DNA from: Pseudaquidulcibacter sp041917055
GTDB taxonomy: Bacteria; Pseudomonadota; Alphaproteobacteria; Caulobacterales; Aquidulcibacteraceae
Assembly (NCBI GenBank): GCA_041917055.1
Contig: JAYRYJ010000012.1
Coordinates: 1 to 64,000, forward strand
Direction: 5' to 3'
DNA: 64,000 nucleotides
Of the stretch, positions 27,969 through 36,446 are shown piece after piece. The notes under the pieces are model-generated. The model was not told where the DNA came from. It worked only from the letters and a program-made list of their open reading frames with translations, and searched no databases. Position numbers and translations under genes: made by a program. Numbering within the stretch: position 1 is the first letter of the stretch; the number at the start of each line of letters is the position of its first letter.

Positions 27969-30086
27969 CTATGATTTAAGGCTGTCTTTAACCTCACTAC
28001 CACGGCCTGACAAGCTAGGATTTGCAATGAAATAATCGTGTGCGCTAAATATGTCTTTTAAGTCTTTTGGCAGATGTTTGGAATATGTTCCGTCTGAATT
28101 CATATACCAGGATTGTGCATTGTCATGAAAATTTGTGACCATGATTTCTTCAAGGATTTGCGCCAAAACAGTTTGGTTTTCAATGGGAACCATGGTTTCT
28201 ACACGCCGTTCTAAATTACGGCTCATCCAATCAGCGGATGAAATAAAAACTTTGGCATTCTTATTAGGAAGACCCTCACCATTACCAAAACAGACAATGC
28301 GTGAATGTTCCAAAAAGCGACCGATTATTGATTTCACCGTGATATTTTCGGAAAGCCCAGCAACACCCGGCCTTAGGCCGCAAACCCCACGAACAATCAA
28401 ATCGATTTTAACACCGGCGCACGACGCTACATAAAGCCTATCAATTACATCTCGGTCAATCAAGGCATTTAATTTGGCCCAAATTGCGCCTTTATTACCG
28501 GATTTCGCTATTTCAATCTCTTTATCAATCAGGCCAAGCAAAGTCGATTTCATGGAAATCGGCGACATTATTAGTTTTTCCATTTCCAATGGCACTGAAT
28601 AACCGGTGACATAATTGAATAATTTACCCGCATCGCGCCCTAAAGCAGGATTGGCAGTGAAAAGCGACAAATCTGTATATATTCGTGCAGTAATCGGGTG
28701 GTAATTTCCGGTTCCGAAATGCGTATAAGTGCGCAATTCCTTACCTTCTCGGCGAATTACTAAAGATACTTTGGCATGGGTTTTTAAGGCCACAAAGCCA
28801 AAAACCACATGAACTCCAGCGCGTTCCAAATCGCGCGCCCATTTTAGATTCGCAGCCTCGTCAAAGCGTGCCTTAATCTCGACCAAGGCCGTAACTTGTT
28901 TGCCGTTTTCGGCGGCTCTAATTAGTGAAGCGACAATCGGCGAATTGTGTGAAGTTCGATATAGGGTTTGCTTAATCGCCAAAACATTGGGATCATCAGC
29001 GGCAGCGCGCAAAAAACCAACAACAACGTCAAAACTTTCAAATGGATGGTGGACCAAAATATCTTTGGCACGAATTGCGGCGAAATAATCGCCGCCAAAA
29101 TCCTTAATTCTTTGCGGAAAACGCGGCGTGAAAGGTTTGAATTTCAAATTCGCCATATCGTCTGGGATTAATTGCGACAGTTCGGAAATACCCAAAATAC
29201 CGTCAACCACAACCAAATCGCGACCGGCAACATCCATTTCGTCACGAATAAAATCACGCAAGGATTGCGGCATATCGGCATCAACTTTGAGGCGCACCAC
29301 TTCGCCACGACGACGTTCACGCAATGCTGCTTCAGCTTGCATAATTAAGTCTTCGGCTTCTTCCTCTAATTCAATATCGCTATCACGAATGATGCGAAAA
29401 GCACCCGACGCAATCACCTCAAACCCTGGAAACAGGGTTTCAGGGAATAATTCAATAATAGTTTCCAAGGGCACAAGATATTTTGCGGCTTTGTCGCGTT
29501 TTAATTCCATAAAACGCTTAACCATGTGGGGAATTGGCACAAGTGCCATTAATTGCTTTTGATCTGAAACCCGCGATAATTGAAAGGCAACAGCAAAACC
29601 CAAATTGGGAATAAAGGGGAATGGGTGCGCTGGGTCCACTGCCAATGGCGTCAAAATAGGATAGACTTCTTGCATAAAACGCGCACGCAAATCTGTGGTG
29701 TCGTGCTCCAAAGTCTGTGCAAAAGACAGGACTTTAATACCGGCTTGCGATAATTCAATTTGTAAATCACGCCAGATTTTTTGTTGGCGCGCCATCAATT
29801 CGGACGCGTATTTATTGATTTCCGCCAATTGTTCAGATGGCAAAAGGCCGTTAGCGGACAAGGTCTTTGTCTTATTTTTCACTAATTCGCGAAGGCCCGA
29901 CACGCGGACCATATAAAATTCATCAAGATTATTGCCACAAATCGACAAAAACCTTAATCTTTCCAATAAAGGGTGCGATTTATTATTTGCTTCTTCAAGC
30001 ACCCTAAAGTTAAAATTCAACCAGGATAATTCGCGGTCGAGATATTTGTCTTGGTTCGTGAATACGCGCGTTTTATTCTCTATCAT
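27969..30086 (-). CDS. ppk: Polyphosphate kinase 1
   Basis: Reversibly polymerises the gamma-phosphate of ATP into polyphosphate. Family landmarks are DRELSWLNFNFRVLEEA at the N-terminus, LTPLAVDPAHPFPFIPNL, TYTHFGTGNYHPITARIYTD with the autophosphorylated histidine region, and SADWMSRNLERRVE. Length is 705 residues. It lies 7 bases downstream of the HdaA-like gene and 10 bases before ppx, a conserved alphaproteobacterial order. Confidence 0.97.
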   Translation of the reverse strand: MIENKTRVFTNQDKYLDRELSWLNFNFRVLEEANNKSHPLLERLRFLSICGNNLDEFYMVRVSGLRELVKNKTKTLSANGLLPSEQLAEINKYASELMARQQKIWRDLQIELSQAGIKVLSFAQTLEHDTTDLRARFMQEVYPILTPLAVDPAHPFPFIPNLGFAVAFQLSRVSDQKQLMALVPIPHMVKRFMELKRDKAAKYLVPLETIIELFPETLFPGFEVIASGAFRIIRDSDIELEEEAEDLIMQAEAALRERRRGEVVRLKVDADMPQSLRDFIRDEMDVAGRDLVVVDGILGISELSQLIPDDMANLKFKPFTPRFPQRIKDFGGDYFAAIRAKDILVHHPFESFDVVVGFLRAAADDPNVLAIKQTLYRTSHNSPIVASLIRAAENGKQVTALVEIKARFDEAANLKWARDLERAGVHVVFGFVALKTHAKVSLVIRREGKELRTYTHFGTGNYHPITARIYTDLSLFTANPALGRDAGKLFNYVTGYSVPLEMEKLIMSPISMKSTLLGLIDKEIEIAKSGNKGAIWAKLNALIDRDVIDRLYVASCAGVKIDLIVRGVCGLRPGVAGLSENITVKSIIGRFLEHSRIVCFGNGEGLPNKNAKVFISSADWMSRNLERRVETMVPIENQTVLAQILEEIMVTNFHDNAQSWYMNSDGTYSKHLPKDLKDIFSAHDYFIANPSLSGRGSEVKDSLKS

Positions 30087-30093
30087 TTATCGC

Positions 30094-30699
30094 TCATAAA
30101 AGTCTTAATTCGCGCTCCAACTCCACCATTATACCCGTCATTTCTTCTTGTGAAATTTTCGAGCCAGGCGCGAACCCTGCCTTTATAAGTGAAACCAATT
30201 TATAAAGTGTGACGAAATCAAAAATATTATCTGCAAACGAAGCAATAATTGCAGTTTTTTTGATTTCAACACCATAATGCCTGCACCATTCGGCAAAGAT
30301 TTTTTCAAGTATCTTTTTACTCGGTTGAAGGCCTTCGAAATTGGTTAAATTAGCGAGCCGCGATTTCAAATCTGCTGATTTGACATCTAATAGCGCAGTT
30401 TTTCGCGGCGCCAATATCAGAAGAAAACATTCATTTCTTTCTGCACGCACCAAATTTGCCAATATTTCGCTTTCCGAAAAATTATCGAACATGCATGATA
30501 CTATGCGGTAGTCGCCTTTATTGACCCAGCCATTAGCAATTTTTTCAATTCCCGAATGTTCGCTGCCAATAAGCGCACATGATGCGGTCGGCCAATTCCC
30601 GGGCGCGTCCAGAAATTTTGATAAATCGCCCCAAAACCCACTTGCGATTTCATCAATCGACTTTTCATTATTATTATCAAGATTGAATGAGAATTGCAT
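30094..30699 (-). CDS. HdaA-like DnaA-related protein, degenerate ATPase site
   Basis: A 201-residue protein in the position of hdaA, directly upstream of ppk. HdaA (Hda) is the DnaA-like AAA+ protein that promotes hydrolysis of DnaA-ATP to limit replication initiation. Similarity to the family is modest: FWGDLSKFLDAPGNWPTASC resembles the N-terminal part, LAPRKTALLDVKSADLKSRL resembles the region after Walker B, and the C-terminal lid helices follow. The P-loop reads GSEHSGIEKIA at 45-55, with Ile where the Walker A lysine should be and Glu in place of Ser/Thr. Nucleotide binding is therefore doubtful. Identity rests on context plus weak similarity. Confidence 0.7.
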   Translation of the reverse strand: MQFSFNLDNNNEKSIDEIASGFWGDLSKFLDAPGNWPTASCALIGSEHSGIEKIANGWVNKGDYRIVSCMFDNFSESEILANLVRAERNECFLLILAPRKTALLDVKSADLKSRLANLTNFEGLQPSKKILEKIFAEWCRHYGVEIKKTAIIASFADNIFDFVTLYKLVSLIKAGFAPGSKISQEEMTGIMVELERELRLL

Positions 30700-30756
30700 G
30701 CAGCGATTATGGCACTTTTACTTGTAAAAAATCAAGAAAACCATTAGGCGAAGCGC

Positions 30757-31794
30757 ATGACAAATCACAGTGGAAATAATCCGAATGGTCTATCTTATAA
30801 GGATGCAGGCGTAGATATTGACGCAGGCAATGAACTTGTAAAGCGCATTTCCCCTTTGGCGAAAGCCACTAATCGCGCAGGCGTTATGGGCGCATTGGGC
30901 GGTTTCGGCGGCCTTTTCGATTTAAAAGCCGCAGGTTTCAAAGACCCGATTTTGGTTTCAGGAACCGATGGTGTCGGTACCAAACTTGAAATTGCGATTG
31001 AGACCAAACAACATGACACAATCGGTCAGGATTTGGTGGCAATGTGCGTTAATGATGTATTGGCACAAGGCGCACAACCATTATTTTTTCTTGATTATTT
31101 TGCATGTTCGAAACTGGATGTGGAAACGGCAACCTCGGTGGTTTCCGGCATTGCCGAAGGCTGCAAACTTGCTGATTGCGCGCTAATTGGTGGTGAAACC
31201 GCCGAAATGCCCGGCATGTATGATAATGACAAATATGATTTGGCGGGTTTTTGCGTTGCGGCTTGCGAACGCGATGAAATAATCCCAAAACATGATGCAA
31301 TGCGCGTGGGCGATATTTTGGTGGGCCTTGCCTCATCGGGCCCACATTCAAACGGCTATTCTTTGGTTAGAAAAATCGTCAAATTATCGGGCCTTGATTG
31401 GTCTGCACCTTGCCCTTGGGAAAGCGGCAAAACCCTTGCCCAAGCATTATTAACGCCGACAAGGATTTATGTGAAATCAATCATGCCTTTGGTCAAATCG
31501 GGCTTGGTCAAAGGATTGGCACATATCACGGGCGGTGGCTTGACAGAAAACACACCGCGCATGTTGCCGGAACATTTGACACCACAATATGACGAAACCG
31601 CACTTTCACTTCCGCCGGTTTTTGAATGGTTGATGAAAACCGGTGGCGTCGCGATTTCGGAAATGTACCGCACTTTTAATTGTGGCATCGGAATTGTGCT
31701 TTGTATTGACCCGAAGAACCTTGAAACTGTTCTTTCTCAATTATTAGAAAATGGCGAAGACGCGTTTGTTATCGGGCAATTGGTTGGCAAATGA
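30757..31794 (+). CDS. purM: Phosphoribosylformylglycinamidine cyclo-ligase (AIR synthetase)
   Basis: Closes the imidazole ring in purine synthesis. Typical segments are LSYKDAGVDIDAGNELV, VSGTDGVGTKLEIA, CVNDVLAQGAQPLFFLDY, IGGETAEMPGMY and HITGGGLTENTPRMLP. Length is 345 residues. It diverges from the hdaA-like gene with 57 bases between and overlaps purN by 4 bases. Confidence 0.97.
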   Translation: MTNHSGNNPNGLSYKDAGVDIDAGNELVKRISPLAKATNRAGVMGALGGFGGLFDLKAAGFKDPILVSGTDGVGTKLEIAIETKQHDTIGQDLVAMCVNDVLAQGAQPLFFLDYFACSKLDVETATSVVSGIAEGCKLADCALIGGETAEMPGMYDNDKYDLAGFCVAACERDEIIPKHDAMRVGDILVGLASSGPHSNGYSLVRKIVKLSGLDWSAPCPWESGKTLAQALLTPTRIYVKSIMPLVKSGLVKGLAHITGGGLTENTPRMLPEHLTPQYDETALSLPPVFEWLMKTGGVAISEMYRTFNCGIGIVLCIDPKNLETVLSQLLENGEDAFVIGQLVGK

Positions 31795-32360
31795 AAAAGC
31801 ACGTTGTGGTTTTGGCATCAGGGTCGGGTTCAAATTTTCAAGCCCTGATTGATTATGCCAAAAACAACGATGTTTCATATGAAATTATAGGCCTTATCGT
31901 AAATATTCCTAATGCTTTTGCCTTGGAACGCGCGAAAATCGCCGGAATTAAAGGCGAAACCATCAATCACAAAGAGTTTGCCTCTCGTGAAGATTTTGAG
32001 GCTGAACTTCACAAAAAACTTTTGGAATTTGGCGCGCAAATTGTGGTTTGCGCAGGTTTTATGCGAATTTTAACCGCAAGTTTCACCGATAAATGGGAGG
32101 GACGCATGATAAATATCCACCCTTCCCTTTTGCCGAAATACAAAGGCCTTCACACCCATCAAAGGGCTATTGAGGCGGGAGATAAAAAGGGCGGCTGTAC
32201 GGTTCATTTTGTCAATGCCGGTGTCGATGAAGGTGAAATTATTGGTCAAGCCGAGGTACCAATTTTTGACAATGACACGCCCGAAACATTGGCTGCGCGC
32301 GTTTTAATTGAAGAACATAAATTATTTCCGCTTTGTTTGGAAAAAATCTGTGCTGCTTAA
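31791..32360 (+). CDS. purN: Phosphoribosylglycinamide formyltransferase
   Basis: Transfers a formyl group from 10-formyltetrahydrofolate to GAR in purine synthesis. VLASGSGSNFQALIDYA opens the protein; NIHPSLLPKYKGLHTHQRAI carries the catalytic His; and TVHFVNAGVDEGEIIGQAEV follows. Length is 189 residues. Overlaps purM (ATGA). Its TAA directly abuts the stop of the opposing small gene. Confidence 0.97.
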   Translation: MKKHVVVLASGSGSNFQALIDYAKNNDVSYEIIGLIVNIPNAFALERAKIAGIKGETINHKEFASREDFEAELHKKLLEFGAQIVVCAGFMRILTASFTDKWEGRMINIHPSLLPKYKGLHTHQRAIEAGDKKGGCTVHFVNAGVDEGEIIGQAEVPIFDNDTPETLAARVLIEEHKLFPLCLEKICAA

Positions 32361-32603
32361 TTAGTCGCCACCGCCGCCATCGCCGCCGCCACAATCACCG
32401 CCGAAATCGCTTGAAGAATCAATGGCACAATCACTTGAGTGAGAATCATGCCCATGATGTTCGCTTGAACTTGAATCGCCGACAAAATAGTTCGAGCTGT
32501 AATCAGATTGGGAATTATCGCTTTTTCTGCCCCTCGGTAGGCCACTCAAAATAATAACGAGCGTCAGAGCAAAAAATAAGATTAAGAGCGACCAAATTAA
32601 CAT
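32361..32603 (-). CDS. Small membrane protein with Ser/His/Gly-rich tail
   Basis: An 80-residue protein of unknown function. One membrane helix occupies about residues 2-20 (LIWSLLILFFALTLVIIL), followed by a hydrophilic tail rich in Ser, Asp and His (HHGHDSHSSDC) and ending in a Gly/Asp repeat, GGDCGGGDGGGGD. His- and Asp-rich tails of this type could bind metal, but that is speculation. It abuts purN tail to tail. A second open frame on the same strand at 32357-32545 lacks these features and is a shadow. Confidence 0.55.
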   Translation of the reverse strand: MLIWSLLILFFALTLVIILSGLPRGRKSDNSQSDYSSNYFVGDSSSSEHHGHDSHSSDCAIDSSSDFGGDCGGGDGGGGD

Positions 32604-32701
32604 TAAAGCATTCCCTTATATTTGATAAGGTTATATGTGCTTTCGGCGAAATATCAAAGCGCCGCAATTTAGACAAGATTATGTTCAATTCCCCAACGAC
32701 T

Positions 32702-33283
32702 ATGAGAAAACCAATAATAACAATTCTTTATCTATGTCTCGGTGCGTGTGCGACAATTCCATATCCTAAGGAAATTGACAGAAGTCTCCAATTATCAGGG
32801 GTCTGCAAAAGTGAAATCGCGCAATTAAGGGCGATTGATCTTTCCACGCCTTCACCGACCGATGGATTTGTGAAAAACCAATTATGCATTGCGCAATATG
32901 CGTGTGAGAACCAAAATAAATTTGATAATCCGGCTTGGCTGGACAGTGTTTTAAAAGACTTTGTCGAAGCCTATTTGCAAAAGACAAATAATTGGAACAA
33001 AGTGATAAATAAATGCGAAGCCCGCAATGCTTTTGAACCGATTAACGGCCTTTTTTGTCAAAAAGATATGGCGCAATATCATATTTTTACGGATTTATCT
33101 TATGCGGTCGCTAAAGACGGTTGCGGAAGCGATAAAGATTGGAATCTTCTTGAAAGCGCCATTCGCCAGTGTGTCAATGACGCGAAATATCCACCGATTA
33201 TGAGCCAATATGTGTCAAACCGCGTAATTACCTATCGCAATGAAGTTCGCGCACATTGCCAAATTGAATGGGGCAAAAAATAA
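32702..33283 (+). CDS. Putative lipoprotein, function unknown
   Basis: A 193-residue protein with a lipoprotein signal: a short charged start, MRKPI, a hydrophobic stretch and lipobox LGAC with Cys at residue 16. An ATG 21 bases upstream (32681) is in frame; the internal ATG gives a standard signal peptide and is preferred. The mature part contains about eight cysteines in spaced pairs (for example EARNAFEPINGLFCQKD, KDGCGSDKDWN), suggesting disulfides in the periplasm. I do not recognise the family. Confidence 0.65.
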   Translation: MRKPIITILYLCLGACATIPYPKEIDRSLQLSGVCKSEIAQLRAIDLSTPSPTDGFVKNQLCIAQYACENQNKFDNPAWLDSVLKDFVEAYLQKTNNWNKVINKCEARNAFEPINGLFCQKDMAQYHIFTDLSYAVAKDGCGSDKDWNLLESAIRQCVNDAKYPPIMSQYVSNRVITYRNEVRAHCQIEWGKK

Positions 33284-33284
33284 A

Positions 33285-33305
33285 GGCGCGGCCTTGAACC
33301 GCGCC
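33285..33305. terminator. Hairpin between lipoprotein gene and ndk
   Basis: Inverted repeat GGCGCGG / CCGCGCC with a 7-base loop, starting 2 bases after the lipoprotein stop and followed on the plus strand by AAATTAATTTT. It also lies 26 bases beyond the convergent ndk stop and may terminate both. Confidence 0.7.
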
Positions 33306-33330
33306 CAAATTAATTTTCGAAAAATTCGAA

Positions 33331-33753
33331 TTATCCGACGATTTCGTTACCGCTAAAGAATTGTGCGATTTCGATTGCAGCGTTTTCAACTGAATCCGAA
33401 CCGTGAACGGTATTTTCGCCCATAGAAACCGCATGAGTTTTGCGGATTGTGCCTTCATCAGCATTCGCAGGATTAGTTGCACCCATTACAGTGCGATATG
33501 CAACAACCGCATTGTCACCTTCCAAAACCTGAACAACGACAGGCGCAGAAGTCATAAATTCAACCAATTCACCAAAGAAAGGGCGTTCAGAATGAACAGC
33601 ATAAAAGGTTTCAGCTTGTTTTTGCGTCATATGAACACGTTTTTGCGCAACAATGCGAAGGCCCGCAGCCTCAATCATTGCATTTACCGCGCCGGTCAAA
33701 TTACGACGCGTGCAATCAGGTTTAAGAATAGAAAAAGTGCGCTCTAAAGCCAT
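33331..33753 (-). CDS. ndk: Nucleoside diphosphate kinase
   Basis: Equilibrates nucleoside tri- and diphosphates through a phospho-histidine. MALERTFSILKPDCTRRNLT opens the protein and NTVHGSDSVENAAIEIAQFF carries the active-site histidine. Length is 140 residues. The ATG at 33753 follows a strong AAAGGAG ribosome-binding site and is preferred to an upstream in-frame start. The pepA-holC-ndk order is conserved in alphaproteobacteria, here interrupted by one small gene. Confidence 0.97.
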   Translation of the reverse strand: MALERTFSILKPDCTRRNLTGAVNAMIEAAGLRIVAQKRVHMTQKQAETFYAVHSERPFFGELVEFMTSAPVVVQVLEGDNAVVAYRTVMGATNPANADEGTIRKTHAVSMGENTVHGSDSVENAAIEIAQFFSGNEIVG

Positions 33754-33851
33754 TATGAATCTCCTTTTGCCAATCATGGCAATTTGCGGCGCGCTATAAA
33801 GGGTTTGAATGGATTAGACAATGCGGGGGCTGTAAAAGGCATTTACCCTGA

Positions 33852-34265
33852 CTAAAGACAGCCAACTTTTTTAATTATCCCGCTTTTATCTGCGTACAGA
33901 ATAGTCACAATCTCGCCCGAATTTTTCGAGGTCCTAATGCCATCGTAACTCAAGACATGCGAATGATTGGATAGCAAGCTTCGAACTATCGGTTCATCAG
34001 CGCGCTTTCCAACTAAAAATGAACTATCGCCAATTATGCAAGTTCCTTTTTTGCTTTGGCTTAAGAAATAGTTTTCCAATTCGTCGCGATCTATGTCCCA
34101 AGATGAAAATACACCTGGCGTAGTTACTTTCACACTCCAATTAAGAACGGCCAAAAACACAAACGAGGTCAGAATAAATAAAGTGATGCGAAGATAGTTT
34201 ACCCGACTTCGCCTTTGATAATTTTGAGCGCAGTCAATTCTTGAATTTACCCCTTCTTCTCCCAT
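33852..34265 (-). CDS. Hypothetical single-pass membrane protein
   Basis: A 137-residue protein, family not recognised. A membrane helix spans about residues 24-44 (RITLFILTSFVFLAVLNW); the remaining domain contains GTCIIGDSSFLVGKRADEP and ends ILYADKSGIIKKVGCL with a C-terminal Cys. The ATG at 34265 overlaps the 3' end of holC by 19 bases, which suggests co-transcription with holC. Confidence 0.6.
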   Translation of the reverse strand: MGEEGVNSRIDCAQNYQRRSRVNYLRITLFILTSFVFLAVLNWSVKVTTPGVFSSWDIDRDELENYFLSQSKKGTCIIGDSSFLVGKRADEPIVRSLLSNHSHVLSYDGIRTSKNSGEIVTILYADKSGIIKKVGCL

Positions 34266-34696
34266 TTGCCACTCTCCGATTGTTGCCAATAGGAAAGTTC
34301 GTAGCCTTCGGTTTTGGCGCGTTTGTATTCTTCGCGCGCTTTTGTGACCAAATTATGGTCATTGCCATCAATAAGGTAAAATCCTCGTTCCACACCCTCA
34401 ATATCGCCTAATGGCGCATCTTCGAGCAAGAAAACCGCTTGGGCGAAATTATTGTTTTCGGGCAAAACCGTAAGCAAAATCGGTTGCTCAGATGCCTCAA
34501 CACCATCGCCTTCTATCGCATGAGGAAGCCAAGAATTTTCTTTGAATGTCCAAAGAGTTTTGTCCATTTCTTGAAGCGTTTCAAGGTTTTTGGCGCGAAT
34601 TAAGCACGCCCAATCATTGGCGAGGCACTTTTCCAACAGCGGCACTAGTGCGGCAACAGCGCCGGTGCGTTCAAGGTGGTAGAACCAATATTGCAA
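34247..34696 (-). CDS. holC: DNA polymerase III chi subunit
   Basis: Clamp-loader accessory protein that links the replisome to SSB. The N-terminal WFYHLERTGAVAALVPLLEK and RAKNLETLQEMDKTLWTF, then DNNF-like PENNNFAQAVFLLED, match alphaproteobacterial HolC; length is 149 residues. The start is a TTG with a GGGAG ribosome-binding site 7 bases upstream. It lies downstream of pepA, the usual position. Confidence 0.9.
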   Translation of the reverse strand: MQYWFYHLERTGAVAALVPLLEKCLANDWACLIRAKNLETLQEMDKTLWTFKENSWLPHAIEGDGVEASEQPILLTVLPENNNFAQAVFLLEDAPLGDIEGVERGFYLIDGNDHNLVTKAREEYKRAKTEGYELSYWQQSESGKWEKKG

Positions 34697-34740
34697 TTTT
34701 TGCTCCCGTCGAATTTATCTTGTATTTCCTCGGACTGTGG

Positions 34741-34826
34741 TTTGGCTTTCGCCAAAGCGATAGTTGCACTATCGCACCCCCTCCACCGCGTTACACGCGG
34801 TCCCCCTCCCCCGTAAACGGGGGAGG
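34741..34826. repeat. REP-like cluster of four hairpins
   Basis: Four consecutive perfect inverted repeats in 86 bases between holC and pepA: 34741-34756 (TTTGGC/GCCAAA), 34757-34775 (GCGATAGT/ACTATCGC), 34785-34801 (ACCGCGT/ACGCGGT) and 34805-34826 (CCTCCCCCG/CGGGGGAGG). The C-rich stretches between arms (CCCCCTCC) are themselves repeated. The composition differs sharply from the neighbouring AT-leaning DNA. It resembles intergenic palindromic repeats that I have seen in other alphaproteobacteria, and it may also stabilise or end the pepA transcript. Confidence 0.75.
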
Positions 34827-34834
34827 ATTAAGGA

Positions 34835-36322
34835 CTATTTCTCAAAATTTGCGCGAATAAATTCGTCGATTAAGCGCACGCCGAAGCCGGTGCCCCATGA
34901 CGGGCAACGTGCATCTTCATTACCCGAACCCCATGCGGTGCCCGCAATATCAATATGCGCCCATTTGGTTTCGCCTTCAATAAATCTTTGAAGAAATTGC
35001 GCCGCAGTAATTGAACCCGCACCTGCACCCGGGCCGGAACGTTGGACATTTTTCATATCGGCAATATTTGAATCAAGTAGCTTGTCATAAGCAGGCGCAA
35101 GCGGCAAACGCCAAACTTTTTCGCCCGATTTTTCGCCCGCAGCACTAAATTTATTCGCCAATTCATCGGAATTAGTAAAAAGGCCCGCATATTCTGCACC
35201 CAATGAAATCACAATCGCACCGGTTAAAGTTGCTAAATCGACAATGTATTCGGGCGCGAAGGTTCGTTGCGCATAAGTTAGAACGTCACACAAGACCAAA
35301 CGCCCCTCGGCATCGGTATTCAAAACTTCAATCGTCTGCCCACTCATAGAAGTGACAATATCACCCGGTCTTTGCGCGCCTGCATCCGGCATATTTTCCG
35401 CAAGCCCAACAAGCCCGACGACATTTGCCTTTGCCTTGCGCCCGATAATTGCGAGCATCGCACCCGATACAGCAGCCGCGCCACCCATATCACCCTTCAT
35501 GTCTTCCATACCGCCTGACGGCTTTAGAGATATGCCACCCGAGTCAAAACAAAGGCCTTTGCCAACCAAAGCCACAGGTTTTTCGTCGCCACCGCCCTTA
35601 TAATTTATCACAACAAGACGCGCCGGATTAACCGAACCTTGGGCAACACCCAAATAAGAGAACATTTTGTGTTCTGCCATTTGCTTTTCATCAAGAATGG
35701 TCACTTCGGCGCCAAGTTTTTCCAATTCTTTTAGGCGCGCGGCAAATTCAATTGTGGTCAAAATATTTGGCGGTTCATTCATCAAATCGCGTGCCAAAGC
35801 CACGCCATCCGCGATTTTATCATGCGGCGCGAAACCGTCTTTTGCAGCCTCAGAATCGATAATAATCGCTTTCAATTTCGGCTTTTGCGCGTCTTTTAGT
35901 TTGGTTCTATATTTATCAAAACGATAAGACGCCAATTTCGCGCCCATTGCCGCAGCCGCACCAAAAACGGCAGCATTTCGACCGAAATCATTTATCAGGA
36001 ATTGCGCAGTTTCAGGGCCCAAAGTAATTACCGACTTAACCGCAATTGCCGCTGCTTTTTCAATTTCAGTCGCGTTGAGTTTTGACAACTCACCAACACC
36101 GACAATAACGCATATTTGTGTATCCGTTTCCGGCGAATGAACAATTAAAGACGAACCAGACGCACCCTTAAAACCCGCCGCACTAATTGCGTCAGAAATT
36201 CTTTTTCTGCATTTGCGATCAAATCTTGCCAAAGGCGCACTAAGTGCCAATTCATCGCCCTTTGTGCCTGCAAATCCGATTTTGATTGATGCTTTTTGGT
36301 CGCTATCAAAACTTATTTTCAT
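34835..36322 (-). CDS. pepA: Leucyl aminopeptidase, cytosol aminopeptidase family (M17)
   Basis: Two-metal aminopeptidase of 495 residues. The C-terminal catalytic domain includes LVGKGLCFDSGGISLKPS, MKGDMGGAAAVSGAML and the signature NTDAEGRLVLCDVLTYA with metal ligands. The frame continues about 31 codons upstream, but the ATG at 36322 follows a GGGAG ribosome-binding site and is the family start. It diverges from lptF with 124 bases between, a conserved arrangement. Confidence 0.96.
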   Translation of the reverse strand: MKISFDSDQKASIKIGFAGTKGDELALSAPLARFDRKCRKRISDAISAAGFKGASGSSLIVHSPETDTQICVIVGVGELSKLNATEIEKAAAIAVKSVITLGPETAQFLINDFGRNAAVFGAAAAMGAKLASYRFDKYRTKLKDAQKPKLKAIIIDSEAAKDGFAPHDKIADGVALARDLMNEPPNILTTIEFAARLKELEKLGAEVTILDEKQMAEHKMFSYLGVAQGSVNPARLVVINYKGGGDEKPVALVGKGLCFDSGGISLKPSGGMEDMKGDMGGAAAVSGAMLAIIGRKAKANVVGLVGLAENMPDAGAQRPGDIVTSMSGQTIEVLNTDAEGRLVLCDVLTYAQRTFAPEYIVDLATLTGAIVISLGAEYAGLFTNSDELANKFSAAGEKSGEKVWRLPLAPAYDKLLDSNIADMKNVQRSGPGAGAGSITAAQFLQRFIEGETKWAHIDIAGTAWGSGNEDARCPSWGTGFGVRLIDEFIRANFEK

Positions 36323-36446
36323 TAAAAACTCCCAAGGCGCTATAAGTATAGCGCAAAATATTCTAGTTAGAGCAATAGACATCCAAATCAATCTATTTAT
36401 ACCTCTAAATAGCACAAATTAGAACGAATACCGTCAGTCAGGGACA

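Noticed and set aside
32357..32545. A 62-residue hydrophobic frame on the minus strand
   Set aside because: Shadow of the 32361-32603 frame in low-complexity DNA; no start signal.
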